Source: Chloroflexota bacterium (GTDB lineage: Bacteria > Chloroflexota > Anaerolineae > Anaerolineales > Villigracilaceae). Taken from it: a stretch of 64,000 nt of DNA. A model generated the notes under the pieces. That model did no database searches, was not told the origin of the DNA, and saw only the letters and a list, made by a program, of their open reading frames with translations. The translations under genes and the position numbers were made by a program. Shown piece after piece: positions 19,384 through 29,100 of this stretch; position 1 is the stretch's first letter; each line of letters opens with the position of its first letter. The stretch lies in the NCBI GenBank assembly GCA_016235445.1, contig JACRLB010000016.1, positions 35,770 through 99,769 on the forward strand. The letters run 5' to 3'.

Positions 19384-20262
19384 ATGATGTACTACCGTAG
19401 AAAATTACTCTTAGCCTTGCTTGAAGTTTTTGATGGCAGTCTGAAAAGAACAGATTGCGAAAAACTTCTATTTAATTTTTGTCAAACAACTGGCAAGAAT
19501 CATTATGATTTTTTTCCTTATCAGTATGGTCCATTTAGCTTTCTATCCTATTATGATAAGAGGCGATTAACTGAGCTTAATTTGTTGAAAGCCACTGATG
19601 ATTTCGAATTGAAAACAACGCATTCATACCTAAAAGAAATAACGACTGCCGATAAGAATGCGTTGTTGAGACTAAAAGCTAGTGGGCTTCGCGGAAGAAA
19701 TTTAATTCGAAAAACATATCGAGAATATCCTCAGCTTGCCTCTCGTAGCAAAATTGCTGCTGAGTTGTTTGACTCGGAAGAAATAAAACAAATTCAGTTT
19801 GCATGGAATACCGACCAAAAGCCTTTTATTTACACACTTGGCTATGAAGGACTAACAATTGATGCGTTTTTAAACAAATTAATCGCCAACAACATTATGG
19901 CAGTGGTAGATGTGCGTAATAATCCACAATCTATGAAATATGGTTTCTCGAAAAAGAGCTTTAGCGACTATATTGAAAAAGCTGGGATGAAATACGTTCA
20001 CATTCCTGAACTTGGGATACCATCAGCAATGCGTAAGGGGTTGGGCAAGAGCGTTTCTTATGAAAAGCTCTTTAGTAAGTACGAGTCTGATTTATTGCCA
20101 AATCAAGAAGAAGCAAAAGCGCAATTACGCAATTTGATCGCTAAATATTCGCGTATCGCGATGGTCTGTTTTGAAGCTGATCATCATTTCTGCCATCGGC
20201 ATACTTTGATTGAAAATTTAGAGAAGGAAAAATCTTTACCTAAGCCTGTTATCCATCTTTAG
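19384..20262 (+). CDS. DUF488-domain protein with N-terminal extra domain
   Basis: IYTLGYEGLTIDAFLNKLIANNIMAVVDVRNNPQSMKYGFSKKSF...CFEADHHFCHRHTL. Confidence 0.82.
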   Translation: MMYYRRKLLLALLEVFDGSLKRTDCEKLLFNFCQTTGKNHYDFFPYQYGPFSFLSYYDKRRLTELNLLKATDDFELKTTHSYLKEITTADKNALLRLKASGLRGRNLIRKTYREYPQLASRSKIAAELFDSEEIKQIQFAWNTDQKPFIYTLGYEGLTIDAFLNKLIANNIMAVVDVRNNPQSMKYGFSKKSFSDYIEKAGMKYVHIPELGIPSAMRKGLGKSVSYEKLFSKYESDLLPNQEEAKAQLRNLIAKYSRIAMVCFEADHHFCHRHTLIENLEKEKSLPKPVIHL

Positions 20263-20276
20263 AAAGAGGGGCGATA

Positions 20277-21113
20277 ATGCCTTACCTGCCAGATGAACTT
20301 CCAAAAGCCAAAGTTCTAATTACGGTTAAAACCTATCCATTGCCATCGCGTAGCTATACGGAATTGGTATGTACGGCGGGATTGTTAGACGGGGAAAAAT
20401 GGATTCGAATCTATCCTGTTCCATTTCGCTTTTTACAAGATGGGGATAAATATCCGAAATATTCCTGGGTAGAACTTGATTTAGTTCGCAACACAAAGGA
20501 TTTTCGCCCCGAAAGTTATCGTCTTAAACTTGGCGTAGATGAGCACATTACGATTTTAGACAAGATTGGTACTGCTAACGATTGGATGGGGCGTAAAAGC
20601 TATGTTTTGAAAGAAGTGTATTCATCTATGACTGAATTAATTCGGCTTGCAAAAAGCCCGCAACAAAAATCACTTGCGACTTTGAAGCCTGCTCGTATTG
20701 TTGACTTTGTTGTTGAAGATGATGAACGCGAATGGAAGCAGGAATGGCTGGATCAACTCAAGCAAATGAATATGTTTGAAATGCCAACAAATAATGGGCA
20801 AAGAAAAGTCATCAAGAAATTACCCTATAAATTTTCTTACCGCTTTTTCTCAGAGGGAGATACCGAACCCCGAAAAATGATGATTGAAGATTGGGAAATT
20901 GGAGCATTATTTTGGAATTGTTTATATAGAACCGATGGCGATGAGCAGGCTGCGTTGGAATTAGTAAGACAGAAATACTTTGATGAATTCATGGAAAAAG
21001 ACTTGTATTTATTTGTAGGTACGACACACAGGTTCCATAATGTTGCTCCAAACCCGTTTGTAATTATTGGTGTGTTTTATCCACCAAAAACCGACCAATT
21101 GCTCTTGTTGTAA
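20277..21113 (+). CDS. Conserved hypothetical protein paired with DUF488 gene
   Basis: 278-aa ORF starting 15 nt after the DUF488 stop. Confidence 0.65.
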   Translation: MPYLPDELPKAKVLITVKTYPLPSRSYTELVCTAGLLDGEKWIRIYPVPFRFLQDGDKYPKYSWVELDLVRNTKDFRPESYRLKLGVDEHITILDKIGTANDWMGRKSYVLKEVYSSMTELIRLAKSPQQKSLATLKPARIVDFVVEDDEREWKQEWLDQLKQMNMFEMPTNNGQRKVIKKLPYKFSYRFFSEGDTEPRKMMIEDWEIGALFWNCLYRTDGDEQAALELVRQKYFDEFMEKDLYLFVGTTHRFHNVAPNPFVIIGVFYPPKTDQLLLL

Positions 21114-21127
21114 AACAAAGAAAGTTA

Positions 21128-21173
21128 GCGAGGGGCTGATTGATGGTGAGACATGTCCGCGTGAGGTTGTCAA
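21128..21173. repeat. Dispersed ~45-bp repeat, copy 1 (gcgaggggctgattgatggtgagacatgtccgcgtgaggttgtcaa)
   Basis: Compared by eye with copies at 21995, 22090, 22871. Confidence 0.85.
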
Positions 21174-21251
21174 AGGAATGGTATTTGACAAATATTCGCC
21201 TCAAGAGTATATTTCCAATTGATTAATCGGTTAATCAATCAGGAGAACACC

Positions 21252-21551
21252 ATGCTTAAGACTATTAGCGCCACAAAGGCACGAATCAACTTTGGAGATG
21301 TGATGAAGCAGGCAAAAATTGCGCCTGTTATTGTTGAGCGCGGCGGCAAGGCTGAGGTTGTGGTCATTTCCAAGAAGGCGTACGATCAATTGGTTGCCGC
21401 AAAATCTAATACAAATATACAGAAGCGGATCGAAGTTTTGCACGCGCAAATCCGCAAGGAGCTTGCTGGTAAAGCTTTGCCCGATCTTGCAGATGTAATT
21501 CGCCAGGGAAGGGAAGAACGCGATGAGCAACTCCTCAACAATCTGCGTTGA
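21252..21551 (+). CDS. Phd/YefM-family antitoxin
   Basis: MLKTISATKARINFGDVMKQAKIAPVIVERGGKAEVVVISKKAYDQL; overlaps PIN toxin gene. Confidence 0.85.
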   Translation: MLKTISATKARINFGDVMKQAKIAPVIVERGGKAEVVVISKKAYDQLVAAKSNTNIQKRIEVLHAQIRKELAGKALPDLADVIRQGREERDEQLLNNLR

Positions 21552-21951
21552 TGCAAGCATAATTCTCAGATACGCGCTTCGACCTGATGATGCCTCTATT
21601 CAAGAATTATGGCAATCGTGGATTTCAGAAGAAATACATTTGGTTGCGCCAACTTTATTATTTTACGAAGTCACCAACGGTTTGTATCAACAGCAGAAAA
21701 ATAACACCCTCTCCCCTGAAACCATCTGGCAAACGCTTGAGCTGTCACTTGAACTGCCGATCACTTTGGTCAACGAGGCAAACCTGCATCTGAAAGCGCG
21801 TGAAATTGCCATGCGATACAACCTCCCTGCCACGTATGATGCCCATTACCTTGCTCTGGCTGAATGGATGGATATCGAACTTTGGACTGCTGACCAAAGA
21901 TTGGTCAACACATTGAAACCGTTCAAGGTGAAATGGGTAAAAGGAATTTGA
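21523..21951 (+). CDS. PIN-domain (VapC-like) toxin
   Basis: CVDASIILRYALRPDDASIQEL...TYDAHYLALAEWMDIELWTADQRLVN. Confidence 0.88.
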   Translation: MSNSSTICVDASIILRYALRPDDASIQELWQSWISEEIHLVAPTLLFYEVTNGLYQQQKNNTLSPETIWQTLELSLELPITLVNEANLHLKAREIAMRYNLPATYDAHYLALAEWMDIELWTADQRLVNTLKPFKVKWVKGI

Positions 21952-21994
21952 TACGAGAACTCGGAGGTCTATGGCTTCCGAGTTTTTTGTTGAA

Positions 21995-22044
21995 TCGAGG
22001 GAACTGATTGATGGTGAGGCATGTCCGCGTGAGGTTGTCAATGG
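21995..22044. repeat. Dispersed ~45-bp repeat, copy 2
   Basis: tcgagggaactgattgatggtgaggcatgtccgcgtgaggttgtcaatgg. Confidence 0.85.
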
Positions 22045-22089
22045 ACCGCTTCGCGTCACGGATTCACGGACGGAAACGGATTTGGGTAT

Positions 22090-22139
22090 GCGAGGGGCTG
22101 ATTGATGGCGAGACATGTCCGCGCGAGGTTGGTCAACGG
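22090..22139. repeat. Dispersed ~45-bp repeat, copy 3
   Basis: gcgaggggctgattgatggcgagacatgtccgcgcgaggttggtcaacgg. Confidence 0.85.
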
Positions 22140-22221
22140 ACTCTGTCACGGACTCACAGATTGCGGGTGTGTGAGGGGAAGGGGGAACAAAAACAGGCTC
22201 ATTGAATGAGCCTGTTTTTGT

Positions 22222-22557
22222 TTATGCGTCCTGTCTTCTGAGTTTGTCGCTTGCCAGACGGTTGAGGCTGATGCCTTCTTCCTGCGCTTCGATTGCCAGC
22301 TTACGGTGTAGTTCGGGTGGGATGCGCACCATGAATTTGCCGCTAAAGCGTTTGCTGGAAAGCGGTTCGGGTGGGGTCTCACCATTTGTTTTCATATCCT
22401 TGACAACGTCCGCTACCACGCCACGGATACCCGCCAGCGCGGCTTCGGGGTTTTCGTCCAGCCAACTAAGGCTGGTAAATTCAACGCATAACCCCGCATA
22501 TTCCTGATCTTCTTCAGACCAGGTAACGCGATATGTGTAACGGTCATTTTTCAACAT
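22222..22557 (-). CDS. HicB-family antitoxin
   Basis: YTYRVTWSEEDQEYAGLCVEFTSLSWLDENPEAALAGI...GKFMVRIPPELHRKLAIEAQEEGISLNRLASDKL. Confidence 0.85.
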   Translation of the reverse strand: MLKNDRYTYRVTWSEEDQEYAGLCVEFTSLSWLDENPEAALAGIRGVVADVVKDMKTNGETPPEPLSSKRFSGKFMVRIPPELHRKLAIEAQEEGISLNRLASDKLRRQDA

Positions 22558-22804
22558 GTCCTTCTGCCTCCAATCGCTCAATTGCCTTTAATACTTGTTT
22601 TACCTGATACGCTTTTGCCATGCCTTTATCGTTCTGAATGTTGACGCGCGGGTCGCCTTGCCATGGAGTTTTGTATACCCTGTGACTACTGCCTGTTTGT
22701 CGCGCTTCTCCAAAATAATGTTCGCAAACTTTACAGAGGTCTTGAAAGCGGATTCCCTTTGGGTTGCGTTTCATGTCAGCGATGAGGTTTGCTATTTTGG
22801 GCAT
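22544..22804 (-). CDS. HicA-like toxin
   Basis: FQDLCKVCEHYFGEARQTGSSHRVYKTPWQGDPRVNIQNDKGMAKAYQVKQVLKAIE. Confidence 0.75.
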   Translation of the reverse strand: MPKIANLIADMKRNPKGIRFQDLCKVCEHYFGEARQTGSSHRVYKTPWQGDPRVNIQNDKGMAKAYQVKQVLKAIERLEAEGHVEK

Positions 22805-22870
22805 ACGCCAATGATACCACTATTGATACTGCTGTGAAAGGGGTAAAACAACTCGAAATTCTTTTTGCTG

Positions 22871-22909
22871 GCGTGGGGCTGATTAATGATGGGTCATGTC
22901 CATGTGAGG
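22871..22909. repeat. Dispersed ~45-bp repeat, degenerate copy 4
   Basis: gcgtggggctgattaatgatgggtcatgtccatgtgagg. Confidence 0.7.
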
Positions 22910-23009
22910 GGAGGGTTGGCAGGCTAATCCCCTATGTGAATAGTTCGTGATAGTCCGTTGAGGTGCGCACAATTGCGCCTTACGGAGATGACGTGCTTCT
23001 GTAAAAAAA

Positions 23010-23027
23010 GACCGCCATTAGGCGGTC
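23010..23027. terminator. Hairpin gaccgcc-atta-ggcggtc next to an A7 run (terminator-like on the minus strand)
   Basis: Direct reading at 23003-23027. Confidence 0.65.
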
Positions 23028-23031
23028 TGTA

Positions 23032-23075
23032 GTGCCGAGGGGGAGATTTGGACTCCCGACCAAGGGCTTATGAGT
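23032..23075 (-). pseudogene. tRNA-Met-like 3'-half remnant (anticodon loop CTCATAA to acceptor)
   Basis: Reverse complement ctcataagcccttggtcgggagtccaaatctccccctcggcac resembles the 3' half of tRNA-Met(CAT); the 5' half does not fold. Confidence 0.7.
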
Positions 23076-23563
23076 TAGCCTCACACTGGGCGATGTTTCT
23101 TGCCCGTATATGTGTGAGAAGCCCTGTGTTTTTCAACACTCTTGCCTATATATGGCGGTATTTTTGAATGATTATCAATTTGATAATCCCCTGCACATGA
23201 AAATGCAAGTAACTAATGATATGGTGAAAGTAGGCTTTGGTCAAGCCTTAATTTTGCCTTCCTGCTATGTTACAAAGTCGACTACTTTCAGTGAAATTTA
23301 CACTTCTTGGATTATGATATACTTGACATCTAATTAACAGTTAGTTTTTATTTGATAACAACAAACTTGCTTGGGGTATTGTCATGGAACAAATTGGGTT
23401 AGATATTAGAAATATTTATATCATTCACCGAGCTATGTCTGATAAATCAGCATTCTGCGGTTGTGTGTGTCTGGTTTTTTTTCAGAGGATGAAGTTTATA
23501 CAGGGGAAGATATTGCGCCTTAACAGAAACTTCCCCGGCATTAATTTCCAATTTGTAAGATAG

Positions 23564-26101
23564 ATGAGTAAATTTAGGAGGATGCTAATGTTGAAACGAA
23601 GCTACCGCAAAATTTTAATATTCTTCTTTTTATTTATAATATTATGTGTGAACAGTATAGAAATAGAAGCTGTTAATGCTAGTACAATTACTAAGAAAGA
23701 TCAGGTCTTTTTACAAGAAACATCGCTTTCTTCTTGCTCGAATTTGGATGTGATTTTCATTGTGGATCAATCAGACAGTATGAGCCGTAATGACCCAACT
23801 GAGAACAGAAAAAATGCCGTCATAGGCATGATTGATTTACTGGTGGATTTGGCAATGAATCAATGTCCCGACAGCCACCACCGTGTTGGAGTCATTTCCT
23901 TTGGAGCCAAAGAAAACTCGCGAGTTGACATTGAAATGTACGATATAGATCCCGTGACAGCATCAGACGCGCGCCGGATACGGGAGGACCTAAGGCCTAG
24001 GGTCATGGCTGATAACCTTGGAACAACCTACCCGGAATCCGCTTTTATTGCAGCTGAAAAAATGTTCCGCCAAAATGAATTGGGAGACCCGGAGCCGCGC
24101 AAACGGGTTGTCATATTTATTACAGACGGCCTGCCATGTTCCCCACTTCAGTGCGAAGGCGCTGATTACAATGCCACAACCGGGTCGCTTGTTTCTTTGA
24201 TAAACGACCACTTCGATTTTTCGGATGATTTAAGGGAACGGGAGAATTGTTTATCAGATGTTCGAGCTAGGCATCCTGACGCTCCAATCCCCGCCGATGA
24301 AGCGACCGCCTGCCTTGAAAGTTACCCAGTGTCGGCGGAATCGTATACCAAAAGCACTTATATATTCACACTCCTACTCCACAATAGTGATGAGGATTAT
24401 GTGCCAACGGCTGTGAGGCAATTGGAGGCTGTGTCGCAGGAGCATGGCGGTTCACTAAGTAAAAATCAACGCTATAACCAGATTCCAACTACTTTACGCG
24501 AGATCCTTTCCCAGTTGGTGGGTGTGCGCCCAAGTTTACTAAGGGGTCCCAACTTTGCAGTAAATCCTTACTTGAATAAAATGATCGTCACCGCTTATAA
24601 ACAAAGCGCTGATGTTCAGTTTACGCTTTCTTATACCGATGCTGGCGGGACGACACACACCATTCAGGGTGGGCAAACCACTGGCGGGTTTACTCTTGAT
24701 CCGGATAATGGTTACTACGTATTTGAGGCAAACGAAAAATATACAATTCTTAATCCCTATCCGGGCATCTGGAATATGTCAACAAGCAACCCATCCGGTT
24801 TGGATGTGTATTATGAGCCAATCGAGGCGAGTATTCAAACCGACCTCTTCACTGAAATCCCTCAATATGATCGCCCCCCATTTTATAACGAATCAGATCC
24901 TTTCTACCTAAAATTCAAACTTACTGATAGTGCCAATAATAGGGCGGTTGTTCTGCAATCTGATAAGGAAATATTCAAGATTGATGTTCGAGCCAAGGTA
25001 ACCGACCCTGACGGCCATGCGGTTGACTATTCATTATTGTGGAATCCGGATTCGCAGAGCTTTCGCGCCGAACAACCGTTACAAGTTCCCTTAGCCGGCG
25101 CTTACAAATTGTCAATTGTGGGCTCCACACTCACACACGAAGGTGAACCGGTGATAGAGACTGCAAATGAGAACCAAGTATTTGATAAGACTACTGCATT
25201 ATTTAGTGTAGATACTGAATTTACAGGCTTGGATGTCATCCCCATCGAATTTATCCCTGTTTCACCGGAAGCAGACATGCCTACCTGCTGTATTCATGCG
25301 ACCATTGCCGGCGGTTGGCCGTTAAAGACGTTGAGTATGCCGATCCGGGTAAGAGTTACGGATGAAAATGGTGACCCATTCAACGATCTTGACGCTGTTT
25401 TTGTTGATCCGGAAAACGCAATTACCGCGCAGTTAACATATCTGCCTGAAGCCAGAGAGGGTGAAACGCCAGAAGTTGAAGAAATAGGAACTATCATTCT
25501 TATGCCTGATCCAACTGCGCCGGGAGAGTTCGTCGGCGAGTTTTCAAATTCGGAGTATGAAGGTGTGCATGTCTTGACCTTAACTGTTCCGGCAGACAAA
25601 CTGGAGCAAGGTTACTGGCCCTATAACAACGAAACCAAAACAGATTTTACCCGCGCCGATTGCCTTCTGTGCCGCGCCGGGATGTATTACGGAATGTTGG
25701 GCGCATTCATTGCTTTCATTGTAGTGTCCGTTGTGTATAACATTGCGATTCGTACAAATAAAATATCAGGAAACCTTGTTTTTACGGACGGAGCGACTGA
25801 AATCCACACATTCGGATTATACAGCGGCACAAACACGCGAAGAATCAAGAAACGCGAGTTGGACTTATACCCGCAATTGATGTTGAAAAGCATGAAGGCA
25901 AGAAATGCCGGCAAGAAGCGTCGGCCAACAGCAAAACAAGATGATACCTTCGACACGCTTTTTTCCGAAGACCAGCAAGGCATTGAGATCGAATGTGTTT
26001 CGACCAGCGGACGCGCGTTTACTGTCGCATTACACCCCAAAACGCCTAGCATTTACAGCGAAGACACCTTCGCCCAAATGGTTTACGAACCGACGGAATA
26101 A
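23564..26101 (+). CDS. Membrane-anchored VWA-domain protein
   Basis: N-terminal hydrophobic signal; LDVIFIVDQSDSMSRND (MIDAS DxSxS), NLGTTYPESAF, VVIFITDGLPC; C-terminal TM YYGMLGAFIAFIVVSVVYNIAI then cytoplasmic tail. Confidence 0.85.
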   Translation: MSKFRRMLMLKRSYRKILIFFFLFIILCVNSIEIEAVNASTITKKDQVFLQETSLSSCSNLDVIFIVDQSDSMSRNDPTENRKNAVIGMIDLLVDLAMNQCPDSHHRVGVISFGAKENSRVDIEMYDIDPVTASDARRIREDLRPRVMADNLGTTYPESAFIAAEKMFRQNELGDPEPRKRVVIFITDGLPCSPLQCEGADYNATTGSLVSLINDHFDFSDDLRERENCLSDVRARHPDAPIPADEATACLESYPVSAESYTKSTYIFTLLLHNSDEDYVPTAVRQLEAVSQEHGGSLSKNQRYNQIPTTLREILSQLVGVRPSLLRGPNFAVNPYLNKMIVTAYKQSADVQFTLSYTDAGGTTHTIQGGQTTGGFTLDPDNGYYVFEANEKYTILNPYPGIWNMSTSNPSGLDVYYEPIEASIQTDLFTEIPQYDRPPFYNESDPFYLKFKLTDSANNRAVVLQSDKEIFKIDVRAKVTDPDGHAVDYSLLWNPDSQSFRAEQPLQVPLAGAYKLSIVGSTLTHEGEPVIETANENQVFDKTTALFSVDTEFTGLDVIPIEFIPVSPEADMPTCCIHATIAGGWPLKTLSMPIRVRVTDENGDPFNDLDAVFVDPENAITAQLTYLPEAREGETPEVEEIGTIILMPDPTAPGEFVGEFSNSEYEGVHVLTLTVPADKLEQGYWPYNNETKTDFTRADCLLCRAGMYYGMLGAFIAFIVVSVVYNIAIRTNKISGNLVFTDGATEIHTFGLYSGTNTRRIKKRELDLYPQLMLKSMKARNAGKKRRPTAKQDDTFDTLFSEDQQGIEIECVSTSGRAFTVALHPKTPSIYSEDTFAQMVYEPTE

Positions 26102-26127
26102 CTCTATCCAATGATAAGGAGATAAAA

Positions 26128-29100
26128 ATGACTCGTCCAGCAATAGTTATCGGATTGGGAGGAACCGGTCAGTGGATATTGACCTTCCTTAAGAAAGAGC
26201 TTTTGGAAATTGGTAACGGGAGTATGCCGCCTGGCGTGAAATTGCTGTCCTTTGATACCACGAGCCGCACAACCGCAGAAACCGGGCAGACAGGAAGAAA
26301 AAACAAAGATGAGGATATAAGCGCTGGGGCGGTGCGTCTGATCGAAGGCAAAGAATTCATCCCCATCGGGGATAACATCGGTGCGTTGGTGAGTGAAATT
26401 GCAGCGGGCAAATATCCTCATTTGCAGTGGTTCCCAGCCAAATCACTCCTATCCAAACTGCCCCCGGCGGCTTTCAATACAAAAGAAGGAAGCGGCCAGA
26501 TTCGCCATATGGGTCGCATTTCGATCTTCCGTGATCTCGCCGCCATTCAACGTTCTGAGGTTCTATCTCGTATTCGGGCCGCCATGCAGGATTTGCAAGG
26601 CCAAGTTTCAAGAAGCCAGCAACTTGAAATCTTTATTGTTGGTTCATTGGCTGGCGGTACTGGCGCTGGAATGTTAGTTGATATGGCATTATTGGTTCGT
26701 GCGCAAGCCGCAAAAATGGTCAGTGAAAATCATGTTGTTCGAGGTTTTTTTGTTTTACCGCGCGCTTTCACCTCAGGTGGCCTAGGCGAAGACCGGGACA
26801 TGCTTGCCCGTTCCTTCGCAACGTGGCGCGAACTTGACCGCTTCATGATCGTTAGCGAACGATTTGGTTTGAGGCAGATCAATTACCATGAGACAAACCA
26901 GGATTTGCGCTTGCGTCTCGACCGGCGCGCTTATGATGTCAGTTACATGGTTGATCCTGCGCGGCAAACAGTAAATTCCCTCGATAATATTCGGGCGGAA
27001 GAAGGGCTCTTTCCGGGGCTGGCGCACGTCATGTCTGCAATTTTAGATGACCAGGCAGGCAAGGCTTATACTGAATTCATCACCACGAACTTGGCCGGCA
27101 AACTTGCGCAACTTCCCCGCCGCCCATATCATTCAACCGTCGGCTCTTATACGCTGAAGGTGCCGGTATATTACGCGGAAGCGAAATTTTCCCACCAGCT
27201 TGCTCTGGATGTGCTTAACCAGTTCCTGGCTCCTGAAATCAACAACAACGGCCGGGTGATCGGTGTTTCCGAGGTTCGTAACCGGGAGGTCCCGCAAGGG
27301 CAAGTTGGGGTTCAATCCGCTCTTAAATTCATGTATGCAAGTACATTGAGCGTAAGCGGCAATGAAATTTCCAATACGATGTTTCTGCCATTGGTGGCGG
27401 ATGTGCGGGAAAAGGAAATGCTGCGCAATAATGCGATGGTACAGCAAATCGCCCGCGGCGGCCTTACCCTGAGCAACAATCGCTTCCTGACCGCCCTGAC
27501 AAATATCAGCCAGGACGAAGAGGGGAAACTCATCATGCGAGACATCCAGGATGAGTTGAATCATCCGATTTGGCGTGATGTTCCGCCTCCTCGGATGGCT
27601 GGAGATACCCCGGATGCTGCCTTTTCGCGCATTAAAAGCAAGGTTCCGGTTGTCCGGCAAGAACATTACGGACTTGATACAGCCAGCGGCGAACGATTGC
27701 GCGGAAAATACGGGAAAGCGCTCGATCAGGCAAAGCAGGCGCAGGTTGCCCGCTTTCGCAAGTTATTGTTTGCGTGGACCTTGCACACGCTCAACGGCGA
27801 TTCGCCGGATGCGCGCATCGCGCGCGGAGGCAAGATTGGATACGTTCGTGCCTTCTATGTAGGCTTGCTCGAGAACTTCGACTATTTTATTAAATTCCTA
27901 AACTCGATCAACCAGGTTCGCAATGAAGATCTTCGGCTCTCCGCGCGCACCCGACAGGCGGCAGATTCCACTTTGAAAGAATACGACCGCTTGCGCGGGA
28001 AGAAATGCTGGCTGCCTTTTTGGGACGATTTTACGCACCCCGACGCTCATCGCGCGGCGCGGAATTACTTGATGGCTGAACAAAGGGATATTGACGTTCG
28101 CAAGGACGATATATTGCTCAGCGTTCTCGCGGAAACCACCCTGGAAATGCGGGCAATCGCGGAAAAAAGCCTGAACGACATACAAAATTGGATCGAACAC
28201 CTAGCAAAGGGCGAACCAAACACTGAAATCAATGGATTGTATCCCGAGATGGTGGATTCTCTTGCAAGCGTAAATGTGAACCATGAAATAGATAAACGCA
28301 TGATGAAAATCAGCCAGTTGGTTGGCGAACATGAGTATAAGACAGACGAAACCTACGTTACCGAGGCGTTAAGCCGTTTGAAGTGGGAAGTGAAGGATGC
28401 ATCAGACGGCTTGCAGTTCTCTTGCGGCATAGAATTTCCTTCAGAGGATCCGAATTCGCCGCCCGATTTTACGCCCTTCCGTCGCGAAGGAGACAGCCCG
28501 GCAAAGAACAATCTTGAATTGATCTTGAGGTTGGCTCAAAGGCCGTTTAAAGCGATCTATAGAGAACGTCCCCTGGCAAAAGAGGTCATGAAAATCTACC
28601 CAACCGGGATCAAACTGGCGGAGTCCGTGGATAAATTAGCCGAACCATTGTACATGCCCGCCAATTCAGTGCATGGTCCAGAGGTGGTTGCCTGCTTCAT
28701 TCGTGTTCATTCCAACGTTGATGAAGAGACCACAAAATACTTTGGCGAATTTGAAAAGGAGATGAAACAGCGCAATACCCATATAAAAGGAGCGAGTCTT
28801 ACGCTGGTGGAATCCGAGGATCATCACAAGATGACCATCGTGCGTTCGGATGATTTGATTCCAAGCGAGGATTTTCAGATGTGGGATGCGTGTCGCGATG
28901 CGTATATACGGCAGGTGACAGACCCGCATCGCGGTATTCCCGCGGCGGAATTGCACATTTTCCCGGCAGAGATTCATGCCTGTTCCTATGAAGCAGAGAT
29001 TCCTCATCTTTTAGGCAAGAATTACCGGACCCTGCACCCAGAGGTCGTTGCTCTGCTGGAGGACAAGGAACGCTTTGAGATGTTCCTACACGCCTATGCG

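Noticed and set aside
18320-19390. Exact IS630 terminal inverted repeats
   Set aside because: Candidate ends (taagttgcctaac / tacaattggcagtat) match only weakly, so boundaries were not claimed.
21120-22910. CRISPR-like array
   Set aside because: The ~45-bp repeats are irregularly spaced with genes between them; no uniform spacers and no cas genes in the window.
23384-23563. 59-aa ORF MEQIGLDIRNIYIIHRAMSDKSAFCG... just upstream of the VWA gene
   Set aside because: Contains a T8 run with a different reading frame that looks equally plausible, no clear ribosome site; may be leader or gene remnant, not supported enough to call.
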